A stretch of DNA of 25,737 nt from Amphibacillus indicireducens (GTDB taxonomy: Bacteria; Bacillota; Bacilli; Bacillales; Amphibacillaceae). A program made the position numbers and the translations under genes. Of the stretch, positions 1 to 8,675 are shown piece by piece; position 1 is the stretch's first letter; each line of letters begins with the position of its first letter. The DNA lies in contig NZ_BAABDL010000028.1 of the NCBI RefSeq assembly GCF_039539605.1, forward strand, positions 1 to 25,737. The letters are read 5' to 3'. The notes beneath the pieces were generated by a model, which was not told the origin of the DNA, ran no database searches, and saw only the letters and a program-made list of their open reading frames with translations.

Positions 1-67
1 CTACAGCTACTACTGCCTTCACTGTTCGGGACTTTCACCCTAGAGTCTGCACCCATGCTGGGCACAC
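1..67 (-). ncRNA. 5' end of a bacterial group II intron (probably class C), cut by the window edge
   Basis: Read on the minus strand, the sequence starting at base 67 begins GTGTGCCCAGC and continues with GGGTGAAAGTCCCGAAC and GAAGGCAGTAGTAGC. I recognise this as the 5' end and first part of domain I of bacterial group II introns; the intron starts with the required GTGYG. It lies four bases beyond the T-rich tail of the acetyltransferase terminator (72-104), the insertion habit known for group IIC introns. The rest of the ribozyme and any reverse transcriptase would lie outside the window. Family assignment is from memory of consensus sequences; class C is inferred from the insertion site. 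Confidence 0.8.
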
Positions 68-71
68 AACA

Positions 72-104
72 AAATCCCTAAGCTAGATTGCTTAGGGATT
101 TTTC
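72..104. terminator. Bidirectional intrinsic terminator after the acetyltransferase gene
   Basis: A 12-bp stem (AAATCCCTAAGC at 72-83 with its complement at 90-101) encloses a 6-nt loop. On the minus strand the stem is followed by TTTTGTT, so it terminates the acetyltransferase transcript; on the plus strand a T run also follows. The group II intron begins four bases beyond it. Confidence 0.85.
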
Positions 105-106
105 AT

Positions 107-670
107 TTAAAGCTGATCAATTTTTTTAATAATGCGTGCTGGGTTGCCACCAACGACAACATTATCTGGCACATCTTTCGTTACAACAGCACCCGATGCA
201 ACAACGACATTATTCCCGATCGTTACACCTGGATTAACAACAGAACGCCCACCAAACCAGACGTTATCACCAATTGTGACAGGCTTACCGTATTCCCGTC
301 CTGAATTTCTTGCTGTTGGCTCTAATGGATGTGTCGCTGTATAAATGTGTACACCTGGCGCCATCATACAATTCGCACCAATATTAACCTCACAAACATC
401 TAAAATACAACAATCAAAATTAGCGAAAAAGTTTTCACCTACATGAATGTTATAGCCATAGTCACAACGAAATGTTGGCTCAATTCCAATCTCACCTTTA
501 ACCGATCCAAATAACTCCTTAAGCAATTCAGTTCTCTTAGTCATCTCTGCTTCTGTCGTATGATTATATAAACGCACAAGGCGACGAGCGTTCATTCGAT
601 CTTTAACCAATTCAGGATCAGCTGGATGATACATTTCTCCAGCAAGCATTAATTCTTTCTCTGTCCTCAT
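107..670 (-). CDS. maa: Maltose/galactoside O-acetyltransferase family protein (hexapeptide-repeat)
   Basis: The 187-residue protein is a left-handed beta-helix acetyltransferase of the Maa/LacA/NodL family, which transfers acetyl from acetyl-CoA to sugar hydroxyls in the cytoplasm. The N-terminal maltose-acetyltransferase cap is at about residues 4-57 (MLAGEMYHPADPEL), followed by hexapeptide repeats (IGANCMMAPGVHIYTATHP, VTIGDNVWFG, VTIGNNVVVASGAVVTKDVP) and the usual NPARIIKKI tail. The His in YTATHPL matches the catalytic histidine. Full family length. The start is supported by AAGGAGTGAG ahead of the ATG; a TATAAT (complement of 709-714) could be its -10. It is monocistronic and ends in a strong terminator. 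The exact sugar substrate cannot be told from sequence. Confidence 0.88.
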   Translation of the reverse strand: MRTEKELMLAGEMYHPADPELVKDRMNARRLVRLYNHTTEAEMTKRTELLKELFGSVKGEIGIEPTFRCDYGYNIHVGENFFANFDCCILDVCEVNIGANCMMAPGVHIYTATHPLEPTARNSGREYGKPVTIGDNVWFGGRSVVNPGVTIGNNVVVASGAVVTKDVPDNVVVGGNPARIIKKIDQL

Positions 671-916
671 CTAAACTCACTCCTTTAACATGCAACAATT
701 TTTAATCAATTATAAGTTTAACAAAAGCAGACAACAAAGGATAGAAACTTAGTTATTCTAACACTTATTCTCATTAAACATTATCAAATATCATAGATTA
801 TTGATAATTTATTCAGTTATTTCTATAAAAAAGATTTATCCTAGTATAGAAAAACAGTAACTAGAAACAATACAACAGTAGGATTGTAAAGGTTATTTAA
901 ATTAAAATTTTTATAC

Positions 917-944
917 TTGACTTATAAAATAGATACTTTATAAT
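917..944 (+). promoter_or_regulatory. SigA-type promoter of ahpCF
   Basis: TTGACT (917-922), a 16-bp spacer and TATAAT (939-944) form a near-consensus vegetative promoter about 94 bp ahead of ahpC. The rest of the 367-bp gap 671-1037 holds the leader of the divergent acetyltransferase gene and otherwise nothing I can identify. Confidence 0.75.
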
Positions 945-957
945 AATGGATATCGAA

Positions 958-972
958 TTAGAATTATTATTG
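958..972 (+). promoter_or_regulatory. Candidate PerR box upstream of ahpC
   Basis: TTAGAATTATTATTG matches the PerR operator consensus TTATAATNATTATAA at 11 of 14 defined positions. It lies just downstream of the predicted transcription start. A second, weaker match (TTATAATAATGGATA, 938-952) overlaps the -10. ahpC is a classic PerR target in Bacillus, so peroxide induction is a reasonable inference; AT-rich sequence gives some matches by chance. Confidence 0.55.
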
Positions 973-1037
973 ATTAACATTCTCTATTAAGAAGTTAATT
1001 CAGTCAATAATTCAAAATACTAAGGAGGAAAATTATT

Positions 1038-1604
1038 ATGTCACTTATTGGTAAGGAAGTACAACCATTTACAGCACAAGCTTTCCAAAATGGAAAGGAT
1101 TTCTTTGAGGTTACAGAAGCAGATTTAAAAGGAAAATGGAGCATTGTTGTCTTTTATCCAGCTGACTTCTCATTCGTATGTCCAACTGAATTAGAAGATG
1201 TTCAAAAGGAATACGCAGAACTACAAAAATTAGGTGTTGAAGTTTACTCTGTATCAACTGACACTCACTTTGTTCACAAGGCGTGGCATGAGCATTCACC
1301 AGCAATCAGTTCAATCGAATACATCATGATTGGTGATCCATCACAAACTATTACACGTCAATTCGATGTTCTTAATGAAGAATCTGGCTTAGCTGATCGC
1401 GGAACATTTATCATCGATCCTGATGGTGTGATCCAAGCAGTTGAAATTAACGCAGACGGAATTGGCCGTGATGCAAGTATCTTAATTAATAAAATTAAAG
1501 CAGCACAATATGTACGTGAAAATCCAGGCGAAGTATGCCCAGCTAAATGGGAAGAAGGCGGAGAAACACTTAAGCCAAGCCTAGATATTGTTGGTAAAAT
1601 TTAA
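1038..1604 (+). CDS. ahpC: Alkyl hydroperoxide reductase subunit C (typical 2-Cys peroxiredoxin)
   Basis: The 188-residue cytoplasmic peroxidase reduces H2O2 and organic peroxides. The peroxidatic cysteine is C48 in FYPADFSFVCPTE and the resolving cysteine is C167 in NPGEVCPAKW; both motifs are intact and the length is standard. ATG is preceded by AAGGAGG. ahpF follows 14 bp later, so the reductant is made from the same transcript. A PerR-like box lies upstream. In catalase-poor anaerobic Bacillaceae such as Amphibacillus the AhpC/AhpF (NADH oxidase/Prx) pair is the main route for peroxide removal; applying that here is inference. Confidence 0.97.
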   Translation: MSLIGKEVQPFTAQAFQNGKDFFEVTEADLKGKWSIVVFYPADFSFVCPTELEDVQKEYAELQKLGVEVYSVSTDTHFVHKAWHEHSPAISSIEYIMIGDPSQTITRQFDVLNEESGLADRGTFIIDPDGVIQAVEINADGIGRDASILINKIKAAQYVRENPGEVCPAKWEEGGETLKPSLDIVGKI

Positions 1605-1618
1605 GGAGTCTGATAACT

Positions 1619-3148
1619 ATGTTAGATAAAGAGATAAAGCAACAACTTGCCCAATATCTAGAACTATTAGAAAACGATATCGTCATCAAAGTAAGCGCAG
1701 GTGACGATAAAGTTTCTCAAGAAACACTTGAGCTTGTTAACGAAATTGCTGACATGTCTTCAATGATTTCTGTTGAAGAAACAACTTTAGAGCGGACACC
1801 AAGTTTTAGTATCAATCGTAAAGGTGAGGCGGATAGTGGAGTTACTTTTGCAGGTATTCCACTTGGCCATGAATTTACATCTTTAGTATTGGCACTTTTA
1901 CAAGTAAGTGGTCGTGCACCTAAAGTTGAAGAAAATATAATCGAACAAATCAAGAAGATTGACGGGGTATATAACTTCGTCACATATGTTAGTTTAACTT
2001 GTCAAAACTGTCCAGATGTTGTGCAAGCATTAAACTTAATGAGTGTCATCAATCCAAATATTTCACATACGATGGTTGAAGGCTCTGCTTTCAAAGAAGA
2101 AGTCGAGCGTGAAAATATTCTAGCTGTTCCTTCTGTTTATATGAACGGCGAATTCATGGCTAGTGGCCGGATGACAATTGAAGATATTCTTAATAAGTTA
2201 GGTAGCGGGATCGATCCTGCTGAACTCAATGAAAAAGACCCATTTGATGTCCTCGTGATTGGAGGAGGACCTGGTGGAGCGAGTGCAGCAATTTATGCTG
2301 CGCGTAAAGGAATTCGAACAGGTATTGTGGCTGACGTCTTTGGCGGTCAAGTTATGGATACTCTAGGAATCGAAAACTTCATTGGAACTAAGTATACTGA
2401 AGGACCTAAATTGATGGCTGAAATTGAAGAGCATGTAAATGAATATAACATTGATGTTATGAAAGGCCTTCGCGCAAAACACATTGAAAAGAAAGATCTA
2501 TTCCATATTGAGCTTGACAATGGAGCAGTCCTACAAAGTAAAACAATTATTCTTGCAACTGGGGCTCGCTGGAGAAACATTGGCGTACCAGGCGAACAGG
2601 AATACAAAAATAAAGGTGTTGCTTTCTGTACCCACTGTGACGCACCATTATTTGAAGGTAAACACGTTGCTGTTGTTGGTGGCGGAAACTCAGGTATTGA
2701 GTCAGCGTTAGACTTAGCCGGTATTGTTAATCACGTCACTGTATTTGAATTTATGTCAGAGCTTAAAGCTGATGCAGTGCTTCAAGAACGTTTACGTAGT
2801 TTACCAAATGTCGACGTTATTTTAAACGCACAGACAACTGCAATTACTGGTGATGAAACTGTTAAAGGGATTTCTTATATTGATCGTGAGACAAATGAAG
2901 AGAAGCATGTTGAATTACAAGGTGCATTCATTCAAATCGGTCTTGCTCCTAACACAGAGTGGTTGGGTGACACTGTCGAGAAAAACCAAATTGGTGAAAT
3001 TGTAATCGACAAGAGTGGTCAAACAAATATTCCAGGTATTTTCGCAGCCGGTGACTGTACAGACACACCATACAAACAAATTATCGTTTCAATGGGTGCA
3101 GGCGCTACAGCAGCACTCGGAGCATTTGATTACTTACTACGAAACTAA
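1619..3148 (+). CDS. ahpF: Alkyl hydroperoxide reductase subunit F (NADH:peroxiredoxin oxidoreductase)
   Basis: The 509-residue flavoprotein passes electrons from NADH through FAD and two disulfides to AhpC. Seen in order: an N-terminal double thioredoxin-fold domain with CQNC (C128/C131), a linker near residues 195-208, the FAD-binding GGGPGG (215-220), the thioredoxin-reductase-like CTHC redox centre (C337/C340), the NADH-binding GGGNSG (354-359), and a C-terminal FAD motif AAGDCTD. All redox centres are present and the length is normal. GGAG lies 12 bp ahead of ATG. It is co-transcribed with ahpC and ends in a strong terminator. In Amphibacillus the orthologue is known as an H2O2-forming NADH oxidase. 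Confidence 0.97.
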   Translation: MLDKEIKQQLAQYLELLENDIVIKVSAGDDKVSQETLELVNEIADMSSMISVEETTLERTPSFSINRKGEADSGVTFAGIPLGHEFTSLVLALLQVSGRAPKVEENIIEQIKKIDGVYNFVTYVSLTCQNCPDVVQALNLMSVINPNISHTMVEGSAFKEEVERENILAVPSVYMNGEFMASGRMTIEDILNKLGSGIDPAELNEKDPFDVLVIGGGPGGASAAIYAARKGIRTGIVADVFGGQVMDTLGIENFIGTKYTEGPKLMAEIEEHVNEYNIDVMKGLRAKHIEKKDLFHIELDNGAVLQSKTIILATGARWRNIGVPGEQEYKNKGVAFCTHCDAPLFEGKHVAVVGGGNSGIESALDLAGIVNHVTVFEFMSELKADAVLQERLRSLPNVDVILNAQTTAITGDETVKGISYIDRETNEEKHVELQGAFIQIGLAPNTEWLGDTVEKNQIGEIVIDKSGQTNIPGIFAAGDCTDTPYKQIIVSMGAGATAALGAFDYLLRN

Positions 3149-3152
3149 AATA

Positions 3153-3190
3153 AAACATGAGCATCGCGATGATGCTCATGTTTTTATTTT
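3153..3190 (+). terminator. Intrinsic terminator of the ahpCF operon
   Basis: A 13-bp perfect stem (AAACATGAGCATC, 3153-3165, with 3171-3183) and a 5-nt loop are followed by a T-rich tail (TTTTTATTTT). Confidence 0.9.
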
Positions 3191-3243
3191 ATACTTGATA
3201 TTTCATCAGCCAATTATAATTGATTTTTTTATTAAAAATTTCC

Positions 3244-3272
3244 TTGCCTTATTCCAAGTGAAATGTGATAAC
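3244..3272 (+). promoter_or_regulatory. Candidate promoter of the DUF4317 gene
   Basis: TTGCCT (3244-3249), a 17-bp spacer and GATAAC (3267-3272) each match the SigA consensus at 4 of 6 positions and lie 26 bp before the start codon. Weak but correctly spaced. Confidence 0.4.
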
Positions 3273-3298
3273 ATCATATCAGGTAGGGGGAGAATAAA

Positions 3299-4480
3299 AT
3301 GAACAAAAAAGACATTGCTGAGCTTCGCAGACAATTTAAAAAGAATAATGAATTATTAACGATTGATGAGATTTTTAATGTTTATATTATGAAAGAGTCG
3401 AGTGAAATTTATCACCAACAGAGCCAACCATTTGAAATGCTAGGTACAGATGAACAGGAACTTTTCCTGACAAACTTCAGAAAAGTTTTAACAGGAACGG
3501 TTGATGAGAAATTATTTGAACTTAAATTTCAATCAGACGTTGAAGATTCAAGTCAATTGATTTTACATGAAGCACTGATCACCGATGATCAAGATCATTG
3601 GAAAGCCCAAATGATTCGTCTAGTTGAAAAAATGCTTCTAACTAAACAATATGAAATGGATGTCGTGATCACTTTTATTAAAGGAGCATATTCTAAACCC
3701 GTTAAACGAGAGAGTTCTGAAGATGAGGAGAGCCGCTATAACAAACTCCATTCACACACATTTATTTTATCAAGTATGAACCAAACCCAGGAGCCAAAGA
3801 AAGAATTGCATTTTGATTACATTGAAAAGCAATTTAAGTATAACTTAATTGTTGACCCTGTCATTAATCTCCAAAAACCAATTGGCGGATTTTTATTTCC
3901 ATCTTTTACTGATAATGCGGCAGATGTGAATCGAATCCTTTATTCTGCACCAAAGGCAAACGAACCAGATGAAGCTTTTATTGAAGATGTACTTAATGCA
4001 GAAGAGTCGATTACTGCCAAAGAAGACAAAATTATTTTTGAAGAAGTCGTTCGAGATGCGATTGGACATGAATTAAACACAGGAACACTCGCAAATATCT
4101 ATCAAGAAGTTAATCGTGTCGTTGAAGAGGACGAGGAAGATGCGGCAAGATTGGACTATAAAGATGTCGAGAGTATTTTAAAGCATAGTGGCATTGAGGA
4201 TGTCAATTCGGAAAAACTAGCAACAGCTTTTAGCAATGTGATTGACGATACTCAGTATGAATTGAAAGCAAAAAATATCGTGCCTAAATATAATACAAAA
4301 TCGATTAAAATTAACACGAAAGTTGCGAACATTGCAGTCAGCCCTGAGGATTTGCATTATGTCAGACAGATCCACTTTAGCGGAAAACGCTACTTAATGA
4401 TTGAAGTTGAAGAGGAAACGATTATTGACGGATTTACTATGATCCCAGAACTTTTCGGTCATAAAGCAGAAGAAAATTAA
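3299..4480 (+). CDS. DUF4317 family protein of unknown function
   Basis: A 393-residue acidic, soluble protein starting MNKKDIAELRRQFK, the opening typical of the DUF4317 family in Firmicutes. No signal peptide, membrane segment or catalytic motif is visible; the central part (about 230-300) is rich in Glu and Asp. GGGGGAG precedes the ATG with good spacing. The gene stands alone between the ahpCF terminator and a terminator shared with convergent ald. Family members have no established function that I know of, and neighbours give no clear hint. Confidence 0.75.
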   Translation: MNKKDIAELRRQFKKNNELLTIDEIFNVYIMKESSEIYHQQSQPFEMLGTDEQELFLTNFRKVLTGTVDEKLFELKFQSDVEDSSQLILHEALITDDQDHWKAQMIRLVEKMLLTKQYEMDVVITFIKGAYSKPVKRESSEDEESRYNKLHSHTFILSSMNQTQEPKKELHFDYIEKQFKYNLIVDPVINLQKPIGGFLFPSFTDNAADVNRILYSAPKANEPDEAFIEDVLNAEESITAKEDKIIFEEVVRDAIGHELNTGTLANIYQEVNRVVEEDEEDAARLDYKDVESILKHSGIEDVNSEKLATAFSNVIDDTQYELKAKNIVPKYNTKSIKINTKVANIAVSPEDLHYVRQIHFSGKRYLMIEVEEETIIDGFTMIPELFGHKAEEN

Positions 4481-4487
4481 CCATAAC

Positions 4488-4518
4488 AAAAACCGCATGA
4501 ACCTTTCATGCGGTTTTT
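4488..4518. terminator. Bidirectional terminator between the DUF4317 gene and ald
   Basis: AAAAACCGCATGAA and its complement form a 14-bp stem around a 2-3 nt loop, with T runs on both strands, between two converging genes. Confidence 0.9.
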
Positions 4519-4524
4519 GAGTCC

Positions 4525-5643
4525 TTATTTTGAAACAAGTTTGGCAAAATCTCTGTATTCCATATTGAGCGCTTCTGCCACACCTTTATTTGTGACATAA
4601 CCACCATAAGTGTTTACACCAGTGTAAACCATGTTACTATTCTCAGCAGCGGCAACCACACCATTGTTCGCGATTTCAATCGCATGTGGAACAGTCACAT
4701 TCGTCAACGCAGTAGTTGACGTCTTCGGTACAGCACCCGGCATATTAGGGACAGCATAATGAATGACACCATGCTTCGTATAAATTGGATCTTCATGCGT
4801 TGTCGTTCGATCCTCCGTCTCAAAAATACCGCCTTGATCAACAGCAATATCGACAATGACTGATCCTGGTTCCATCGTTTTAACCATTTCTTCAGTCACT
4901 AGAGTAGGTGCTTTTGATCCTGGAATTAATACAGCACCAACAACAATATCAGCATTTTTAATCGAATCAGCGATATTCACTTCATTCGACATCAATGTAA
5001 TAATGCTATTTCCATATACTTCTTCAATTTGTTGCAATACTTCCGGTTTAACATCTAAAATTGTGACGTGCGCACCTAACCCCAGTGCAATCTGCAAGGC
5101 ATTTTGTCCAGAAATGCCGCCACCGATAATGACGACTTTTCCGTTTTTAACACCTGGGACGCCTCCAATTAACTTACCTTTACCACCTTGAGGACTTTGT
5201 AAATAGAATGAAGCAATTTGAACAGAAATTCGTCCAGCAATTGCACTCATCGGCATTAATAATGGTAAATCATCGTTTGGTCCAACCATTGTTTCATAAG
5301 CAACAGCTGTGACCCCTGCTTTCACCATCGCTTCGGCCAGTGCCGGCTCATTTGCCAAATGAAAATAGGCAAAAATGATTAGCCCTTCTCTAAAATATTT
5401 GAACTCACTTTCTTGCGGTTCTTTAACTTTCATGATCATGTCTGCAGCCCAAACATCTTCTGCATTTTCTAAAATAGTGGCTCCAGCTTCAATATATTGT
5501 TCATCTGTGATGTCTGCTACAATCCCTGCTCCCGCTTCTATATAGACATCATGACCCTGTTGCACTAGTAACTCTGCACCAGTTTCAGTAATCGCCACTC
5601 GGCTTTCGTTTGCTTTAACTTCCTTTGGTATTCCTATTTTCAT
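4525..5643 (-). CDS. ald: Alanine dehydrogenase
   Basis: The 372-residue cytoplasmic enzyme interconverts L-alanine and pyruvate plus ammonia using NAD. The N-terminus MKIGIPKEVKANESRVAIT is diagnostic; R15, K74 (MKVKEP) and H95 (FAYFHLA) match the pyruvate-binding and catalytic residues, and the Rossmann motif VVIIGGGISGQNA carries the NAD site. The reading frame stays open 32 codons upstream, but I chose the internal ATG at 5641-5643 because it has AAGGAGAAAC just before it, begins at the conserved N-terminus and gives the normal family length. Monocistronic. Usual roles are alanine catabolism or NADH balancing during fermentation. Confidence 0.95.
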   Translation of the reverse strand: MKIGIPKEVKANESRVAITETGAELLVQQGHDVYIEAGAGIVADITDEQYIEAGATILENAEDVWAADMIMKVKEPQESEFKYFREGLIIFAYFHLANEPALAEAMVKAGVTAVAYETMVGPNDDLPLLMPMSAIAGRISVQIASFYLQSPQGGKGKLIGGVPGVKNGKVVIIGGGISGQNALQIALGLGAHVTILDVKPEVLQQIEEVYGNSIITLMSNEVNIADSIKNADIVVGAVLIPGSKAPTLVTEEMVKTMEPGSVIVDIAVDQGGIFETEDRTTTHEDPIYTKHGVIHYAVPNMPGAVPKTSTTALTNVTVPHAIEIANNGVVAAAENSNMVYTGVNTYGGYVTNKGVAEALNMEYRDFAKLVSK

Positions 5644-5863
5644 CTTCGTTTCTCCTTCTTTCTTAGATGGAATAACTGCATCTGAAATCTTAGAATAAAA
5701 GTGATCATTATGTTTTCTATAGTAACATTTAAATACCAATCATACCAGTATAAAAACTAAGCACACACTTTCTCTCGACAATAACACCTTTATTATTCCC
5801 TTTATCAAAAAATAAATCTATGCTTTTTATCACAATCAATCGATAGGGTCCCTTGGTTAATAT

Positions 5864-7570
5864 CTAGCGTACACCGCCACCACCACCGCCAAAAGAACCT
5901 CCTCCACCACCGAAACTCGTCGTTCCACCTCCACCTGATGAACGTTGGTGGCTTGTGACAGCACGATCATAGCCAGAAGAAAATCCACTTGAATAGAGAC
6001 TTAACCAATATATATTCGTAAAGGTAAAATGATGATTGGTGAAATCGATTTGATCAATTGCTTCTATTTGTTCCGCAATCGGCTCGACTAAATTAAATAA
6101 ACTCGCCCAAATGATAACGTCCTCAGATAGGCTGAGTTGCTTAAGCTCAAACTCATCCAATAAAAGCAGTTCATTTAAGTAGTTTTCAAATTGCACAAGT
6201 CGGTTATATAACTCCTCGCCTTTGAACGTCGCCTTCAGCGCTTTTGCTCTAAAATTACCTAAAAAGTATACCTCTTCTTCATTTAAATAATTTTCTTTAA
6301 GCAAAAATTGCTTCGATTCGTACGGTAAACTTGCTTCAATTTCAGTAATCTGATCATAATTTTCCTCTGCCCAACTCGTTAATTGTTTAGCATCTACCTC
6401 ACCATGTCGATCAGCTGCTGATAAGAGCATCTGATAGAATTGAGCTTCTAAAGTTGACTCATCACCCAATGTCCGTACATTTAACTTGATGATCTCCTCT
6501 TGATTCGAGTGATCTTTAATTTGAGTAATCTGACCATCTCTGAGCCACTTTAATAAAAATCCATTAAAATAGGCTTCTAGTTCACCTTTTCCTTGCTCCT
6601 GAAGGAAATATGCAACATCCGCTATGTCTTCTACCGGATAAGGTATTTGGTGATAAGTTTTCCCTTCGTTAAGTAGTTCTCTTTTAGATCCAGTTATGAG
6701 TGGATCAGCTGCTTCAATTGCTTTCCTACGTCTTGTAACATAGAAACCACTAAAAAATGCGGTTATGATCGCAAGACCTGCAATAACAATACCCAAATAC
6801 ATTGCAATCTGATCACTATCTGACCTTCCTTGATCCAGGTAATTACTACTTTCCATCGCTTTCGCTTCTTGTTCAGCTATCGTTTCACCCCAAGTAAGCG
6901 CAGGGCTAAAAGGCTGATCTAAAAACTGCATAAATATTGTGATGTAGTCACGCTCAGTTAGGGCTTGATTAGACCAACCGATTAACTGGCCATCTTCTAA
7001 ATATACTTCACCATCATAACCAAAGCTCCAAATCTTTGTTTGCTCTTGATCAAATGGCACAGCACCACTAATTGTGATCGTCACTTCTTCTGGCGGAACA
7101 TTGTTACGTCCATTAAAAAAACGCCACAGTAGGCTTTGACCATCTTCAAGCTGTCGAACCATTCCACTAAGTGTGTAACTAATGGTAAATTCATGGTCAC
7201 CATATTCACCAATGCCCCAAGTTAACTCATACCCTTCATCTGTTGAGATTAAACCATATTTTCCAATCTTCTCTTCTCGACTCGCATGAATATCCCATTG
7301 ATCTTGATAAGTAAATGACTCACCAAAATCACTGACATGAACATCCGTTATTTCTGAACCTTCTAAATCACTAAAGACGAGGTAAACTTCAGTTCCTTCC
7401 GTTAAATGCATTTGTCTCGTCTCTGTCACGATTCCTGAACCATCAGATTGTAATTCAATTGAATAATCTATTGATGACATCGAATTCGCTTCTAAGTCTT
7501 GACTAAATAAGAAGAAACCAAATAAAGCAATTGCTATTACCGAAATTATTTTAACTTGATTTTTAAACAT
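5864..7570 (-). CDS. DUF2207 domain membrane protein with Gly-rich tail
   Basis: A 568-residue protein with an N-terminal signal peptide or anchor (about 7-27), an extracellular beta-rich DUF2207 domain (about 33-220; SIDYSIELQSDGSGIVTETR), a single clear membrane span (about 257-278) followed by a RRRK stop-transfer cluster, then a cytoplasmic region and a Gly/Phe-rich end (SSGGGGTTSFGGGGG..). This architecture is typical of the family, whose members often end in such glycine tails. Function is not established. The start has only a weak GGGG ribosome binding site 8-10 bp upstream. The gene sits alone; no convincing terminator is visible downstream. Confidence 0.85.
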   Translation of the reverse strand: MFKNQVKIISVIAIALFGFFLFSQDLEANSMSSIDYSIELQSDGSGIVTETRQMHLTEGTEVYLVFSDLEGSEITDVHVSDFGESFTYQDQWDIHASREEKIGKYGLISTDEGYELTWGIGEYGDHEFTISYTLSGMVRQLEDGQSLLWRFFNGRNNVPPEEVTITISGAVPFDQEQTKIWSFGYDGEVYLEDGQLIGWSNQALTERDYITIFMQFLDQPFSPALTWGETIAEQEAKAMESSNYLDQGRSDSDQIAMYLGIVIAGLAIITAFFSGFYVTRRRKAIEAADPLITGSKRELLNEGKTYHQIPYPVEDIADVAYFLQEQGKGELEAYFNGFLLKWLRDGQITQIKDHSNQEEIIKLNVRTLGDESTLEAQFYQMLLSAADRHGEVDAKQLTSWAEENYDQITEIEASLPYESKQFLLKENYLNEEEVYFLGNFRAKALKATFKGEELYNRLVQFENYLNELLLLDEFELKQLSLSEDVIIWASLFNLVEPIAEQIEAIDQIDFTNHHFTFTNIYWLSLYSSGFSSGYDRAVTSHQRSSGGGGTTSFGGGGGSFGGGGGGVR

Positions 7571-7650
7571 TTAATCAGCCCCAACCTTTTGTCATTTCCT
7601 TTATTATACTGGAAAAATTAATTGAAAAGTGGATTTTGAAGAAGATCGTT

Positions 7651-7686
7651 AAAAAAAGCCACTTTAATTGAAAACAATTAAAGTGG
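7651..7686 (-). terminator. Terminator of the nadCA operon
   Basis: On the minus strand a 12-bp perfect stem (complement of 7675-7686 and 7659-7670) with a TTTT loop is followed by CTTTTTTT, 11 bp after the nadA stop codon. Confidence 0.9.
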
Positions 7687-7697
7687 TATCTAGTGAA

Positions 7698-8657
7698 TTA
7701 TCCAATTGCAATCATTCGGTCAATTGCACATTTTGCTTTATTAGCTGTCTTTTCCGGTACAGAAATGACATGTGTATTATTTCTTAATGAGTTTAAAACT
7801 TTCTCTAGGGTAATCATTTTCATGAATGGACAGACAGCCTCGGGATTAGCTGCAATAAATTGTTTATTAGGGTTTTGTTTTTCCATTTGATGAATAATGC
7901 CTACTTCCGTTGCAACGATAAACTGCTCAGCATTTGATTTTTTTGAGTAGTCTAACATTTGACCCGTTGATAAAATATGTGTCTTATCTTTAGGTAGGAT
8001 ACCTTCAGATTTTAAATACATACTAGGTGTTGAACATCCGCATTCTGGATGAATAAGCAGATCTGCTTGATCATAATTTGTAAAAGTATCAGCAACTTGA
8101 TCCGGTCTAATTCCAGCATGAACATGACATTCCCCTAGCCATATATGAATATTTTCCCGACCCGTTTCTCTTTTTACAAATTCACCTAAAAACATATCTG
8201 GCAAAAATAAAATCTCTTGATCTTCTGGAATTGAGTTAACGATTGCCACAGCATTAGACGATGTGCAACAATAATCACTTTCCGCCTTCACCTCTGCAGA
8301 TGTATTAACGTACGAAACAACAACTGCATCTGGGTGGTCCTTTTTCCACTCACGAAGCTGTTCAGCAGTGATTGAATCAGCGAGTGAGCAACCTGCCTCT
8401 AAATCAGGTAGTAAGACAGTTTTTTCTGGATTTAAAATCGCTGCAGTCTCTGCCATAAAATGAACACCACAAAAAACAATCACATCAGCTTGTGTATTTA
8501 GTGCAGCTCTGGCAAGCGCTAAAGAGTCACCTAACACATCAGCAATATCCTGAATTTCAGGAATCTGATAATTATGTGCTAAAAGTATTGCATTTCTTTT
8601 TTTCTTTAACTCATTTATTTGTTCTACAATAGAGCTCTTTTTATCGGTTACAATCAT
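7698..8657 (-). CDS. nadA: Quinolinate synthase
   Basis: The 319-residue [4Fe-4S] enzyme condenses iminoaspartate with dihydroxyacetone phosphate to quinolinate, the precursor of NAD. Seen: LLAHNYQIPEIQDIAD near the N-terminus, FCGVHFMAETA, LEAGCSLAD, GECHVHAGI, HPECGCSTPS and NPEAVCPFMKM. C90, C206 and C276 sit where the cluster ligands are expected. ATG is preceded by AGGGGGAG. It follows nadC by 18 bp as one operon and ends at a strong terminator. The cluster makes this enzyme oxygen-sensitive, which fits a mainly anaerobic host. Confidence 0.96.
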   Translation of the reverse strand: MIVTDKKSSIVEQINELKKKRNAILLAHNYQIPEIQDIADVLGDSLALARAALNTQADVIVFCGVHFMAETAAILNPEKTVLLPDLEAGCSLADSITAEQLREWKKDHPDAVVVSYVNTSAEVKAESDYCCTSSNAVAIVNSIPEDQEILFLPDMFLGEFVKRETGRENIHIWLGECHVHAGIRPDQVADTFTNYDQADLLIHPECGCSTPSMYLKSEGILPKDKTHILSTGQMLDYSKKSNAEQFIVATEVGIIHQMEKQNPNKQFIAANPEAVCPFMKMITLEKVLNSLRNNTHVISVPEKTANKAKCAIDRMIAIG

Positions 8658-8675
8658 GATTGAAACTCCCCCTTA

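Noticed and set aside
132..344. Plus-strand ORF opposite the acetyltransferase gene
   Set aside because: No ribosome binding site or recognisable domain; it is a shadow of the minus-strand gene, as are the other antisense frames.
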